In this document: positions 35,104-44,965 of the stretch, one piece after another
Layout: each line of letters opens with the position of its first letter
Numbering within the stretch: position 1 is the first letter of the stretch
DNA from: JAEXZL01 sp049943125
Lineage (GTDB): Bacteria; Bacillota; Clostridia; Clostridiales; Clostridiaceae
DNA length: 64,000 bases
Assembly (NCBI RefSeq): GCF_049943125.1
Contig: NZ_CP188040.1
Span: 1,984,001 to 2,048,000 of the forward strand
Reading direction: 5' to 3'
Program-made: the position numbers and the translations under genes
The notes under the pieces: model-generated
Databases searched by the model: none
Told to the model about the DNA's origin: nothing
Seen by the model: only the letters and a program-made list of their open reading frames with translations

Positions 35104-38100
35104 TTGAAGAAGTTAATTTCAGGTGCATTATTATTTACCATGCTATCAACTAATATAGCTTATGCTATGCCAAAGGATAACGCTTTGTCTGATATAAGTA
35201 ATTGTTATTTACAAGGAAATAATTATACAGAAGGCAATAACGAAAAAGTAGATTATTATGCTCAAAAAGACATAATTATAAATTCTGTTGCTGAGCTAAA
35301 GGCTAATATTCAAAATAGTGGTAGCGTTCTTACTCTTAATAATGATCTTAAGGTTGAACAAAGTGATTTAGATCAAGGAAGCAATACCTTAGAGCTTGTA
35401 TTGGCTTCAAGTGTTGTGATAAATGGTAATGGAAAAGCTATTGATTTAAACAATCTTGGTAACCTAACCTTAAAAGGAAAGGATATTAGATTGATAAATG
35501 TTACAGTAAAAAACTCTAATAACCATGCAATTAATATATATAATTCTAAAAATGCTTTATTAGATACTGTAACGGTAGAAAATTCAGCTAGAACTGGAGT
35601 TTTTGTTAATGGTAGCTCTGTGAAATTACAAAACTGTACAACTATGAACAATAATGAAGGTGGAATTGTTATAACAAGGTCGAGAACGCTTCTAGGTTCA
35701 GGTTATTCAGATTCATATGTTGAAGTTATCGGTAAGATAAAGCAGCAAGAATCAAATATAAATGTTAATGTTAAAAACTTAGAAATGACTGATGGTTATA
35801 TTCAGGATAATAAATTTATTTATCCGAAGGACACCTATGATGTATATATAAATGATAAAGAATATAAGGTCTTAAGTGATTACTATTTAGACCACTTTAA
35901 CATACAAGGTGAAGATAGGAAAAAGAAATATCAAGAACAAGATATTGATTATATGACTATTAGACAGGTTATAGATGTTACAAAGAATACTGAGGTTCTA
36001 GATGAAAATGGAGATCCTATCCAGCTAGTGGGAGATGGGCTTAATGATGAAACGAAAAAGCTAGAAAAGCTAATTGAATATGCCGCCTCCCATGGTAGAG
36101 AGCTATATTTCCCACAAGGAACCTATAAAATAACAAGGGATATTGATTTATCTCAAATAACGCTGCCTGCTTTATCTAATTTTAAGCTAAGTGGAGATAA
36201 AAATGGCCTTTCCATTTTTGATGGTACTTCTAGTACTGAAAAAATGCTGAAGCTACATTATGCAGAGTACAAAGGTGTCATGAACTATGTTGCAATAGAA
36301 GGTATAGTATTCAATAATATGGGAGTTGAAATAAACGGTCCATATAAAAAAGGAATTACATTAAAAAATAATACCTTTATCAATGGTAATTACACTAGAG
36401 AAAAAAGAGCAGATGGAAGCATATCAAAGGCTATAATGGAACCCTATGTGATAGCTAAAAATAGCAAATACACAATAGAAAATAATATTTTCTTAAGAGG
36501 GACCAATTATCCAGGTAGAGGTATATCCACATATAGAACTAAAAATACTAATATAAACAACAACTTCTTTGGAGATCTAGATGGTGCTGAGGATGCAGCT
36601 AAAATGCTACCAGCAGAAGTAAGCAATAGATTGTCCATAATTAAGAACTCAAATTTAGTCTCTGGAAATCAAGGTAATTTCTTTACTGCTATAAATAATG
36701 AAAGATATGATACTAATGTTGTTATATCTAACAATTATTTTAACATAGTAAAGACAAGAGATATACTTAGTGATTTCCCAACAGATGTGTTGATATCTGG
36801 TATAAATGTTTCTAAAGAGGGACAAAGAAGAGACCACATAATTTACTCTAAGAGCTATGATGGTTTAAATATTGTCGGTAACTATTTTAAAGGAATGGAA
36901 AATGGAGCTGCTGGTGGTGTCAAGATAAGGAATGGAAATAACGCTTATATAGGTGCTAATTACTTTGATGATGTTCCTTTGCTAACATATATATACGATG
37001 ATTTATCACGAGAGGATACCCTGCTTTATGATACAGTGATATACAACAACCTATTCCATGCAAAAACTAACTTTGGTGGACAAGGAACCGGAATATTATA
37101 TTATCAAAGCTTTAGAGATGGAGATACCCTTGAGTTTAGTTTAAAAAATGCTGATGGAAGTGTTACAAAGGATGTCTGGGCAAATGCTTACGGTGATGTT
37201 AAAAGCTTTATAATTTATAAGAATTCCTTTTTAAGTGATGACAGAGATCAAATTACTATAAGTGGTAGAGCGCAGACAGCATATAAAAATAATGAGTTTA
37301 TAGCATATGGAAATACCTATATGGATAGTCTTAAAGCTGTAAATTATAATACTAAGGGTAATCTAGGGATACCAGAAGCAAGTGAACAGCTTATACTTTC
37401 TAAAGTTAATGATGGATATCATACTTACAAGGATAGAATTATCCCATTGACCCCCGCTAAGGTTGATTATACTTATCTTAAGGAAGCTATGGATGAAGCT
37501 AATAACTTCTATCAATATCTTTTAGATAATGATTTAATAGGAATTTTAAATGGAAAGTATTCTAAGGAAGTCGCCGAAGAATTAAAAGCACTTTTAGATA
37601 ATGCTAATAATATGATGAGTCTAGGAACTTTAAATCAAGGTGATACGAACAAAGCTCTTACTTTAATTGAGGAGACCTTAGAAAAGCTAAAGAATTCAAT
37701 TAATTCCAAGGGAGATGCACCTGTTGTCGATAAGATAAGTGACATGGAGATCTTAAACGGTGATAAAGTTGACTTCCTGGAGGGGCTTGTTATCACAGAC
37801 GATAGGGATAGCCAAGAACAGTTAGATATCAAAATTGATGCAGGGGACTACGATAGCTCCGTTCCTGGGACATATACTATTAAATATACGGTAACCGATA
37901 GAGATGGAAATATTATTATCTTTACCAGAAAGATAAAGGTTCTAGAAGATATAGAAGCAACATTACCTGAAGAAGATGGTGACAACGGGGATAATAATAC
38001 TGGTAATGATAATAATGGCAATGACATCGGTAATGGTAATAATGATAATGATAATAATATTCATAATGGTAATGACGATGTGGATAAACCTAATCAAGAA

Positions 38101-38547
38101 GAGGGTATAGTTGATGAAGAAGGTTCTGGTGGAGATGATGATACCGGAGAAGACAATAACATAAATAAAGATGACAGTATTAATGAAGAAAATAGCTCTA
38201 CTGGAGATAATAATTCAGCTGAAGACAATAATTTAGATTCAGATAATAGTCTCAAGGAAGAAAACAGCCTAAATGAGGATAACAATCTCAAGGAAGAGAA
38301 CAATGTAAATCAAGATGGTAGTCTCAATGAAGAAAATCTTCTAAAGCAAGATAATAGTAATAATGAAGATAATACCTTAGATGTAGGACAAGGTTTAAAT
38401 GAAAATAATAGTGAAAGTCATAAGGGGTATATGGATATTGTGAAAAATCCATTTAGTTGGCTATTTCTTTTACTATTATTGTTACTGTTGTTTAGAAGAG
38501 ACAAAAGAGATGAAGAAGAAACTGAGGAAGCTGAAGCTAACAAATAA
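35104..38547 (+). CDS. Large surface protein with right-handed beta-helix and Asn/Asp-rich stalk
   Basis: 1147 residues starting at TTG after AAGGGGGAT. Signal peptide 1-21 (cut after AYA). Two blocks of parallel beta-helix-like repeats (about 80-190 and 380-760, rich in Asn ladders such as NTNINNNFFGD) recall pectate-lyase-like surface or carbohydrate-binding proteins. An Ig-like DUF5011-type domain follows (about 880-955), then a low-complexity stalk of Asn/Asp/Glu repeats, and a hydrophobic anchor FLLLLLLLLF with an acidic tail near the C-terminus. There is no LPXTG motif, so it is membrane-anchored or has a non-canonical sorting signal. A ligand or adhesion function is not assignable. Confidence 0.8.
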   Translation: MKKLISGALLFTMLSTNIAYAMPKDNALSDISNCYLQGNNYTEGNNEKVDYYAQKDIIINSVAELKANIQNSGSVLTLNNDLKVEQSDLDQGSNTLELVLASSVVINGNGKAIDLNNLGNLTLKGKDIRLINVTVKNSNNHAINIYNSKNALLDTVTVENSARTGVFVNGSSVKLQNCTTMNNNEGGIVITRSRTLLGSGYSDSYVEVIGKIKQQESNINVNVKNLEMTDGYIQDNKFIYPKDTYDVYINDKEYKVLSDYYLDHFNIQGEDRKKKYQEQDIDYMTIRQVIDVTKNTEVLDENGDPIQLVGDGLNDETKKLEKLIEYAASHGRELYFPQGTYKITRDIDLSQITLPALSNFKLSGDKNGLSIFDGTSSTEKMLKLHYAEYKGVMNYVAIEGIVFNNMGVEINGPYKKGITLKNNTFINGNYTREKRADGSISKAIMEPYVIAKNSKYTIENNIFLRGTNYPGRGISTYRTKNTNINNNFFGDLDGAEDAAKMLPAEVSNRLSIIKNSNLVSGNQGNFFTAINNERYDTNVVISNNYFNIVKTRDILSDFPTDVLISGINVSKEGQRRDHIIYSKSYDGLNIVGNYFKGMENGAAGGVKIRNGNNAYIGANYFDDVPLLTYIYDDLSREDTLLYDTVIYNNLFHAKTNFGGQGTGILYYQSFRDGDTLEFSLKNADGSVTKDVWANAYGDVKSFIIYKNSFLSDDRDQITISGRAQTAYKNNEFIAYGNTYMDSLKAVNYNTKGNLGIPEASEQLILSKVNDGYHTYKDRIIPLTPAKVDYTYLKEAMDEANNFYQYLLDNDLIGILNGKYSKEVAEELKALLDNANNMMSLGTLNQGDTNKALTLIEETLEKLKNSINSKGDAPVVDKISDMEILNGDKVDFLEGLVITDDRDSQEQLDIKIDAGDYDSSVPGTYTIKYTVTDRDGNIIIFTRKIKVLEDIEATLPEEDGDNGDNNTGNDNNGNDIGNGNNDNDNNIHNGNDDVDKPNQEEGIVDEEGSGGDDDTGEDNNINKDDSINEENSSTGDNNSAEDNNLDSDNSLKEENSLNEDNNLKEENNVNQDGSLNEENLLKQDNSNNEDNTLDVGQGLNENNSESHKGYMDIVKNPFSWLFLLLLLLLLFRRDKRDEEETEEAEANK

Positions 38548-38576
38548 ATAGATAGAAACACATTTAATCAATAATT

Positions 38577-38621
38577 ACTATAGGACTAAAACTTATTTAG
38601 TTCCTATAGTAATTTTTTTTG
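38577..38621 (+). terminator. Terminator of the surface-protein gene
   Basis: ACTATAGGA (38577-38585) pairs with TCCTATAGT (38602-38610), extended by CTAAA/TTTAG, followed by eight Ts. Confidence 0.85.
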
Positions 38622-38800
38622 TTCTGAAATAGTAAGTAATAAATAGAATTATATTTATATAATGAAATTGAATTAGTGGGTTATTGATATATTTAGAATT
38701 TTATATAAACTTTAGTTATTGTTGTTAAATAATGCTTTAAATTATTTGAAATATTTAGTAGAATTTAATATATCGTATTTGACCGTAGGAGTGATTTATT

Positions 38801-39763
38801 ATGAACATTACAGGTATAGCAGAAATAATGGACAAGTCTCTCGATATCCTCAGACAAAAATTTAAGGATATTGTTATGTATAATTTAGTATATACAATGA
38901 TTCTTGGCATAGTAGGATTTTTGTTAATTGTTCTATTTGCAATTCTGGGTATATTCCTTGTATCCTCTTCCGATGAGTTTTCTGGAGTGATTACATATGT
39001 ATCAGTATTATTGACTATTCTCCTGGGTCTGTATCTTTCCTTAGGTACGGGAGTGATCAATATTGCATCTAAGACCGTTTTAGGAGAGAAAACCTCTATC
39101 GGTAAAAGCATATCCTTAGCTTTCAAGGCTATTTTAAAGACCTTAGCTTTAACTTTTCTTGTAGCTCTTACGTTAATTCCCGCCATAATAATATTTTATT
39201 ACATGGGGAGAGGTTTTATAGATAGCTTCTTTAATTTCATTAATTTTGGCACCTTTACCTTTAGACTTCAGTGGCTTATTTTTATTATTATTCCATTGTT
39301 TATGCTGCTTTTAGCATTTTTCGTTGCTATATTATATTTAATTTTCTATATTTATATTCTCCAGGAGATGATTATTGAAAAGAAAGGACCTATAAGGGCT
39401 ATAAAGGGAAGCTACAGGCTTATAAAAAATAATTACTTTACAACCCTTAAGAATGTGTTTTTAGTCCTGCTATCTGTCTATGGTATTAGATATTCCTTTG
39501 AAAGTATAGTAACCCTGGTAGTAGCTATTATCTATCTTGCTGGAGTGCTTTTTGGAATTGAACAGGACATGATGACTATTTTTACTGGTATTTATGGGGT
39601 GATGACTGTACCTCTCACAGCTCTTACCTGGCTTGTTATAACTCCAGTATTTTTTATAATGACCACTGTTATGTACTACAATGAGAGAGCTAAGAAGGAT
39701 GGAATTGACTTATATATGAAGCTGGAGACTTTAAAAAAACAGCGAAAGGAAATGGCTAAGTGA
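38801..39763 (+). CDS. Polytopic membrane protein heading the DUF4129/MoxR/DUF58 operon
   Basis: 320-residue protein with an amphipathic N-terminus (IMDKSLDILRQKFKDIV) and about six to seven membrane helices, resembling the membrane domain of glycerophosphodiesterase-like or DUF975 proteins that commonly head such operons. The start is preceded by TAGGAGTG. It overlaps the next gene by four bases (GTGA). No catalytic motif is visible; a scaffold role in envelope assembly is a guess. Confidence 0.75.
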   Translation: MNITGIAEIMDKSLDILRQKFKDIVMYNLVYTMILGIVGFLLIVLFAILGIFLVSSSDEFSGVITYVSVLLTILLGLYLSLGTGVINIASKTVLGEKTSIGKSISLAFKAILKTLALTFLVALTLIPAIIIFYYMGRGFIDSFFNFINFGTFTFRLQWLIFIIIPLFMLLLAFFVAILYLIFYIYILQEMIIEKKGPIRAIKGSYRLIKNNYFTTLKNVFLVLLSVYGIRYSFESIVTLVVAIIYLAGVLFGIEQDMMTIFTGIYGVMTVPLTALTWLVITPVFFIMTTVMYYNERAKKDGIDLYMKLETLKKQRKEMAK

Positions 39764-40425
39764 AGACATTAAATATTGTACTAACAACCTTTGGGGATTT
39801 TGAGAAGGTCATAAAGGATATAGTTAATAGTCCACAATACAGTCATTTAAGAGCTGATAAGGAAGGACCTTTTGATAGCTTTTATGAAAGATTAGTTAGG
39901 TGGATGGGAGAGCTTATATATAATGCTTTCGGTGGAAGTGGGTATGCAGCGAAGGATGGAAGGGTTATTTCTACTCTAGCAATAATTTTGATTATAGCAG
40001 CGGTGATTGCTCTTATAATCTTTATACTTTTCAAGACAAAAAGAAAAATTACAAGAAGACCCAAGGATATATTGGGAGAAAAAATCCATGGGGACACAAC
40101 ACCTATATCCTTAAGAAGGAGAGCGGAAGAAGCTTTGGGGGCTGGAGATTATAGGGAGGCAGTGAGGCTTGAATATATTGCTCTTTTATTGCTTCTCCAT
40201 GAGGCTAAGCTCCTTTACCTGGAGGATAGCATGACCAATTATGAAATATATATTAAGCTAAAGAATAATAGCTTTCACTCTATAGATGCTATGGCTTATA
40301 TTATGGAGATATTTAATTCTGTTTGGTACGGAAATAAAAGTTTTTCCTCTATGGATTATCAAGTCTTTAAGGAAAAGAACCAAGCGCTGTGGAATGAGGT
40401 GAATAAGAGTGAAGAAGCCAATTAG
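39760..40425 (+). CDS. DUF4129 domain membrane protein
   Basis: 221 residues starting with GTG inside the preceding stop codon (GTGA overlap). One central membrane helix (VISTLAIILIIAAVIALIIF) is followed by a cytoplasmic DUF4129 domain, with the characteristic LRRRAEEALGAGDYREAVRLEYIALL and TNYEIY. DUF4129 proteins associate with MoxR ATPases, DUF58 proteins and transglutaminase-like proteins. It overlaps the DUF4350 gene by 17 bases. Confidence 0.85.
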   Translation: MKTLNIVLTTFGDFEKVIKDIVNSPQYSHLRADKEGPFDSFYERLVRWMGELIYNAFGGSGYAAKDGRVISTLAIILIIAAVIALIIFILFKTKRKITRRPKDILGEKIHGDTTPISLRRRAEEALGAGDYREAVRLEYIALLLLLHEAKLLYLEDSMTNYEIYIKLKNNSFHSIDAMAYIMEIFNSVWYGNKSFSSMDYQVFKEKNQALWNEVNKSEEAN

Positions 40426-41455
40426 AAAGGAATTTATTATTTTAATTGTTATAATACCGATCTTAATATTTGTCAGCTATTTTGTGGGGGTAAGAAGAGA
40501 AGGAAGCCTTCCCAATTATTCAGTTATAAATAAAAGTAATAAGGGATTAAGTGTTTTTTATGAAGCCTTAGAGGAGCTTGGGTATAATACAGAAAGAACC
40601 ACAGAGCCCTTAAAGGATGAAGATTATAATGAAATTATTGTCCTCACAGAAAGCTATAACTATTATTTAGCAGAGGATGATGAGATTCTATCTTGGGTAG
40701 AGAGTGGAGGAGATCTATTTTATATCCGAGAAGGGGGCAATTCTTACCTTGATACGAAGGTTCCTGCTATAGATAATGAGTACTTTTCTATTTATATGAT
40801 AGGAGAAGGAAGGATACTGGATGCAGAGCCTGACTATATAAGTAATGTAGCCCTTACTGAGGATATTGCTCCAGCCTATGAGGTTTTTATGGGTCTAGAG
40901 GAGCTGGGGAGTAAAGATATTGTATTTAATGAATATTATCTGTACGGAGGAAGTGAAGAAAAAACTCTTTGGCAATCTGTACCTGTGGGACTTAAGATTA
41001 TTTTGCTGCAGTTAATACTTGCGTTAGGGGCCTGGTACTATTACAAGGGTAAGGCCTTTGGTAGGGCTGTTCCTTATTATGAGGAGGAGGAAAGGCAGGA
41101 AAATGAATATATTTATAACACAGCTTCGATTTACAGAAGGGTGGAGGCCTACGATCTCATGGCTCAAGCCTATTACAGCGGACTCCTTAAGCCTCTGAGA
41201 GCCAGCAGTGATAACTTTCTTTCTATCTGGGAGAAGGAGGAGCTACCTGGTTTTCAGGAGGCAAAAAAGGTACAGACCTTTATGGAGGATACCTTTTTTA
41301 AGGGTAAGAGCCTGGAGGATGAGGCAAGCCAGTATTTAAAGGCAAATAAAAAGGTAAATAATAAGGAATATATTGAGATAATAAACCTCATGGAGGAGCT
41401 TAGGACAGTACTTAATAAAAGGAGAGATTCAAAGTGGAAAATAGCAGGTATATAA
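40409..41455 (+). CDS. DUF4350 domain membrane protein
   Basis: 348 residues, GTG start. An N-terminal membrane helix (residues about 7-23), a soluble domain with the SNKGLSVFYEALEELGYN segment typical of DUF4350 (a GATase-1-like fold), a second membrane helix near residue 195 and a cytoplasmic tail. It overlaps its neighbours by 17 and 22 bases, so stoichiometric synthesis is enforced. Its role beside MoxR and DUF58 proteins is not established. Confidence 0.82.
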   Translation: MKKPIRKEFIILIVIIPILIFVSYFVGVRREGSLPNYSVINKSNKGLSVFYEALEELGYNTERTTEPLKDEDYNEIIVLTESYNYYLAEDDEILSWVESGGDLFYIREGGNSYLDTKVPAIDNEYFSIYMIGEGRILDAEPDYISNVALTEDIAPAYEVFMGLEELGSKDIVFNEYYLYGGSEEKTLWQSVPVGLKIILLQLILALGAWYYYKGKAFGRAVPYYEEEERQENEYIYNTASIYRRVEAYDLMAQAYYSGLLKPLRASSDNFLSIWEKEELPGFQEAKKVQTFMEDTFFKGKSLEDEASQYLKANKKVNNKEYIEIINLMEELRTVLNKRRDSKWKIAGI

Positions 41456-42399
41456 CAGCAGCAGAGCTAGCAAGGAGAATTAAAATAGAGCTAAAAAAGG
41501 CAGTAGTAGAACAGGAAGAGATTATGGATCAGGCCATAATAAGCCTTATAAGCGGAGGACATGTTCTCATAGAGGGTGTACCAGGCCTTGCAAAGACAAT
41601 GCTTATTAAGGCTCTGGCTAGGACCCTATCACTAGACTTTAAAAGGATACAATTTACTCCTGATTTAATGCCTGCAGATATAACTGGTACAAAGGTATTT
41701 AACATGCAGAATAGAGAATTTGAGATGGTAAAGGGACCTGTATTCACTAATTTCTTATTAGCAGATGAAATTAATCGTACACCTCCTAAAACTCAAGCAG
41801 GACTTTTAGAGTCTATGGCTGAAAACACTGTATCTGTAGATGGAGAAATGCTTCCGCTGCCAAACCCCTACATGGTTTTTGCTACAGAAAACCCCTTAGA
41901 ATATGAAGGTACCTATCCTCTTCCAGAAGCGCTGGTAGATAGATTTATAATGAAGCTTCTTATAGATTATCCTTCCTCAAAGGGAGAGAAAGAGGTTCTC
42001 ATGAGGCATAATCAAGGCTTCTTGGGAAGTGATTTAAATAGCGTAGGGATTGAGGCTTTATACACAGCAGAAGATATTATCGCCTGCAGAAAAGAAGTAC
42101 AGGGGATAAGGGTTGAGGAGGGTCTTATAGAATATATAGTTAATATAATTAAAGAGACAAGAAATAACCCTACTATAGAAATAGGCAGCTCACCTAGAGG
42201 GTCAATAGCTCTTCTGCAGTGTTCTAAGGGTTGTGCAGCCTTTATGGGAAGGGATTATGTAATTCCTGAGGATATAAAGAGGATGGCACTGCCAACTTTA
42301 AGACACAGAATTATTTTAAAGCCTGAGCTTGAGCTAGAAGGAGTTAAGCCCGATGAGGTGCTTCAGGATATATTGTCCAAGCTTAAAGTGCCAAGGTAG
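41434..42399 (+). CDS. MoxR-family AAA ATPase
   Basis: 321-residue AAA+ ATPase. Walker A GVPGLAKT lies near residue 48, Walker B LLADEINR near 110 and the sensor TENPLEYEGTYPLPEA near 150, which is the MoxR signature. MoxR ATPases act as chaperones that insert cofactors or assemble complexes through partner VWA proteins; here the partner is the DUF58 protein eight bases downstream. The GTG start overlaps the DUF4350 gene by 22 bases. Confidence 0.95.
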   Translation: MENSRYITAAELARRIKIELKKAVVEQEEIMDQAIISLISGGHVLIEGVPGLAKTMLIKALARTLSLDFKRIQFTPDLMPADITGTKVFNMQNREFEMVKGPVFTNFLLADEINRTPPKTQAGLLESMAENTVSVDGEMLPLPNPYMVFATENPLEYEGTYPLPEALVDRFIMKLLIDYPSSKGEKEVLMRHNQGFLGSDLNSVGIEALYTAEDIIACRKEVQGIRVEEGLIEYIVNIIKETRNNPTIEIGSSPRGSIALLQCSKGCAAFMGRDYVIPEDIKRMALPTLRHRIILKPELELEGVKPDEVLQDILSKLKVPR

Positions 42400-42407
42400 A
42401 GACTGGA

Positions 42408-43745
42408 GTGATGGCTTTGAGTATTACTAAGAGAGCAGTTTATTTATTTGCAGCAGGGGCAGTGCTTTTAATTCCTACCCTGCTATTTGCAAAGGGTTTT
42501 GGTGGACTACCTATAATATTATTTTTTATATATAATTTAGCTTTAATTTTACTTATCTTCTGGGACTACGCTTCCAATGATGGGAAAGCTGTCCTTAAGC
42601 TTAGGCGCATAGGCAGCAATAAGCTTTCTCTCCATGAAGAGGAGGAGATTTCCTTTGAGGTCTTAAATGAAGGGGATAGGGAGCTTTATGTAGAGCTTAA
42701 GGATGACATTCCATATCACCACTTTATTCGCAGGGATGTTCTGATGAAAAGGAAGCTTCCTATAAATGTAAAGGAAGTTTTGAGCTATAGGATAATACCT
42801 AATAAAAGAGGAGCCTTTTCTTTTCCAAAGGTTTATGTAAGAGCCTTAGGCAAGCTTAAGCTTACCATGAAGCACTGGATAGAGCCATTGTCAGAGGAAT
42901 ACAAGGTGTATCCTAATATGAAAAATCTAAAGAAGTATAGGGTTAACCTAAGCAACAACAGGCTCATGAGAGAAGGAAATAGGACGATTAAGTTCTTAGG
43001 AAGAGGTACCTCCTTCGAAAGCCTCAGGGAGTACAACCGTGGCGATGAATATAGAAGGATAAACTGGAAGGCCACAGCTCGTGAGAATAAACCCATAGTT
43101 AATCAATATGAGCCAGAGAAGAATCAATATGTGTATATATTTATCGATGGGGGAAGACCCATGAGCTATACCCTAAAGGGTCACAATAAACTGGACATGG
43201 CAGTGAATACCGCCCTGGTGCTTTCCGATATTGTAAATCAGCAGGGAGACCAGACGGGAATACTTCTCTTTGATACAAAGGTTCAGGAAATGCTCCTCCC
43301 AGGAAAGGGCCCAGGCCATAGAACCAAGATATTAGAAGCCCTATACCATGTGGAGGGTGGAAGAGATTCATCTAATTATCAGGAGGCTTTTAATTATTTC
43401 AGTGTTAAAGAGAGACACAGAAGCACTATATTCCTATTCACTGATTTTGACACCTACGAAGAAGCCGAGGAAATGTCTCGAGTACTGACCATAGTATCCA
43501 AAAAGCACTCCGTAGTAGTTGTCCTCATCAAAAATGAAAATTACGCCCATATCATAGACCAAAGGGCAACAACCCAAGAAGAGATATTCAACAAGGGCGT
43601 AGCCCTAGAGCTCGACGAGGAAAGAAGAAGGATAATCACTGTACTAAACAGACGAGGAGTTTTCTGCATCGAATGCCCAGTAGAAAAGCTGGAATACACC
43701 GTAATCAACAAATACCTCCAGATGAAAAACCGCAACCTGATGTAG
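42408..43745 (+). CDS. DUF58 (VWA-like) domain protein
   Basis: 445 residues with two N-terminal membrane helices (residues about 8-50), a beta-rich region and the DUF58 core (FLGRGTSFESLREYNRGDEYRRINWKA, where RGDEYRRINWK is the hallmark), followed by a VWA-like fold with the MIDAS-like start FIDGGRPMSY. It is the expected partner of the MoxR ATPase. Either GTG 42408 or ATG 42411 could start it; the upstream AGGTAGAG suits both. It is the last gene of the operon. Confidence 0.92.
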   Translation: MMALSITKRAVYLFAAGAVLLIPTLLFAKGFGGLPIILFFIYNLALILLIFWDYASNDGKAVLKLRRIGSNKLSLHEEEEISFEVLNEGDRELYVELKDDIPYHHFIRRDVLMKRKLPINVKEVLSYRIIPNKRGAFSFPKVYVRALGKLKLTMKHWIEPLSEEYKVYPNMKNLKKYRVNLSNNRLMREGNRTIKFLGRGTSFESLREYNRGDEYRRINWKATARENKPIVNQYEPEKNQYVYIFIDGGRPMSYTLKGHNKLDMAVNTALVLSDIVNQQGDQTGILLFDTKVQEMLLPGKGPGHRTKILEALYHVEGGRDSSNYQEAFNYFSVKERHRSTIFLFTDFDTYEEAEEMSRVLTIVSKKHSVVVVLIKNENYAHIIDQRATTQEEIFNKGVALELDEERRRIITVLNRRGVFCIECPVEKLEYTVINKYLQMKNRNLM

Positions 43746-43770
43746 AAGGGTGTAGTATTGTGTAATGTGG

Positions 43771-43814
43771 TGTAATGTGAATGGCACCATAGAAGTGAGA
43801 AAGTGTTCGCATTG
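43771..43814 (+). repeat. REP-like repeat, copy 1
   Basis: First of three near-identical 42-44 bp copies whose core runs TGTAATGTGAATGGCACC, then ATAGAAGTGAGAAAGTG, then TTCGCATTG. The 10 bases before it also start TGTA, giving a short tandem. The copy ends in GTGTTCGC (43803-43810), which pairs with GCGAACAC (43819-43826) downstream. It lies between convergent genes. Confidence 0.85.
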
Positions 43815-43861
43815 AAAGGCGAACACGAGGGTTTTTATAAGGAAATAAAAGAAAATAAATA

Positions 43862-43899
43862 AAAGAGCAAAGGATGTATTAAATATATCCTTGCTCTTT
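43862..43899. terminator. Bidirectional terminator between the DUF58 and SpoIIM-like genes
   Basis: AAAGAGCAA-A-GGAT pairs with ATCC-TTGCTCTTT around an 11-nt loop. It is AT-rich on both sides and lies just before the minus-strand gene's stop. Confidence 0.75.
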
Positions 43900-43911
43900 A
43901 TAAATGATAGT

Positions 43912-44859
43912 TTATTTCTTTTTTTTGTAGGGTATATAAAAATATAGTGCTAAAAGTACTGCAGTTAAGGCTGCAAAGGATAGCTTGGCTGTAACGCTTA
44001 TATCCATGGGGGTTATGAAGCCTTCTATTATTCCGGCTATCACAAGAAGTAAGGCCACTCCAGCTATTATTGATATTGCTTTTTTAGCTCCAATTATTAT
44101 AGAATGGCGTCTTTTATGTTCTCCTGGTACCAGAATGCTCCTGGCTATTATAAGTCCTGCTCCACCGGATAAAAATATTGCTGTAAGCTCTATTACTCCA
44201 TGGGGAAGTATTAGGGACCAAAAGATTGCTGGATCAGAAAAGCCATAAGCAAGGGCTGTAAAAGCTCCAAGGTTTAAACCATTGATGAAGAGAACATATA
44301 TAGTTCCTATTCCTAAGGTTATTCCGAAAACTAAAGCTCGTAAGGCAACACCGATATTGTTTACCATAAGAAAGCTAGCCATTAAAGGATCGTTCCAGGG
44401 CGTGGCCCCTTTGATTCCAGCTTTAAGGTGCTCTACTGTAGGAGCATCTAAAAAGTAATAAGCATTATCAGTGTTTATAAATATCATTACAAGGCTCAAT
44501 AAAAAGCCTAAGAAAAAGAAACCGAAGGAAGCCATCATATACCATTTTGATTCCTTTAAGGCTTCTGGGAAGCCTCGGAAAATATATAGGAAAAATTCCT
44601 TGGGATTGAACTTTTTTACTGAATAAATTTGATTATGGCATCTTCCCACTAAGGCGTTTAAATAAGTAACCACCTTATTATCAGGGAAGTGGGTCCTTGC
44701 ATAAGCCAGATTATGGCTTGTGATTCTAAAAACCTGAAGAAGTCTTTTAGCCTCCAAGGAATTAAGACTTTTAAGTCCTTTTTGACTTATACGAGAGGAG
44801 AATACCTCAAGCTCCTTCCAGGTGTCAGTATATCGGTTGATAAAATGTTCAATTTTCAA
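43912..44859 (-). CDS. SpoIIM/stage II sporulation M-like membrane protein
   Basis: About 315 residues. The C-terminal two thirds have the SpoIIM-type membrane domain, with MASFLMVNNIGVALRALVFG and a conserved LPHGVIELTAIFLSGGAGL segment, and about five to six helices. The N-terminal 90 residues are soluble. These proteins co-occur with MoxR/DUF58/RDD modules well beyond sporulation. Start: the TTG at 44859 has GAGGTG at good spacing; a GTG at 44868 overlaps that site. It is divergent from the RDD gene, 107 bases away. Confidence 0.85.
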   Translation of the reverse strand: MKIEHFINRYTDTWKELEVFSSRISQKGLKSLNSLEAKRLLQVFRITSHNLAYARTHFPDNKVVTYLNALVGRCHNQIYSVKKFNPKEFFLYIFRGFPEALKESKWYMMASFGFFFLGFLLSLVMIFINTDNAYYFLDAPTVEHLKAGIKGATPWNDPLMASFLMVNNIGVALRALVFGITLGIGTIYVLFINGLNLGAFTALAYGFSDPAIFWSLILPHGVIELTAIFLSGGAGLIIARSILVPGEHKRRHSIIIGAKKAISIIAGVALLLVIAGIIEGFITPMDISVTAKLSFAALTAVLLALYFYIPYKKKK

Positions 44860-44965
44860 AATATTCACCTCGAATATATTTTACCAAAAAAACGGAGTTA
44901 TACCTATAGTTGGCTATGTAAAAAGGTTGCAGTCATAAAGAATTTACAATTAAGGAGGCTTGAGA

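Noticed and set aside
38420..38547. LPXTG sorting signal in the beta-helix surface protein
   Set aside because: The C-terminus has a hydrophobic run and charged tail, but no LPXTG or close variant precedes it.
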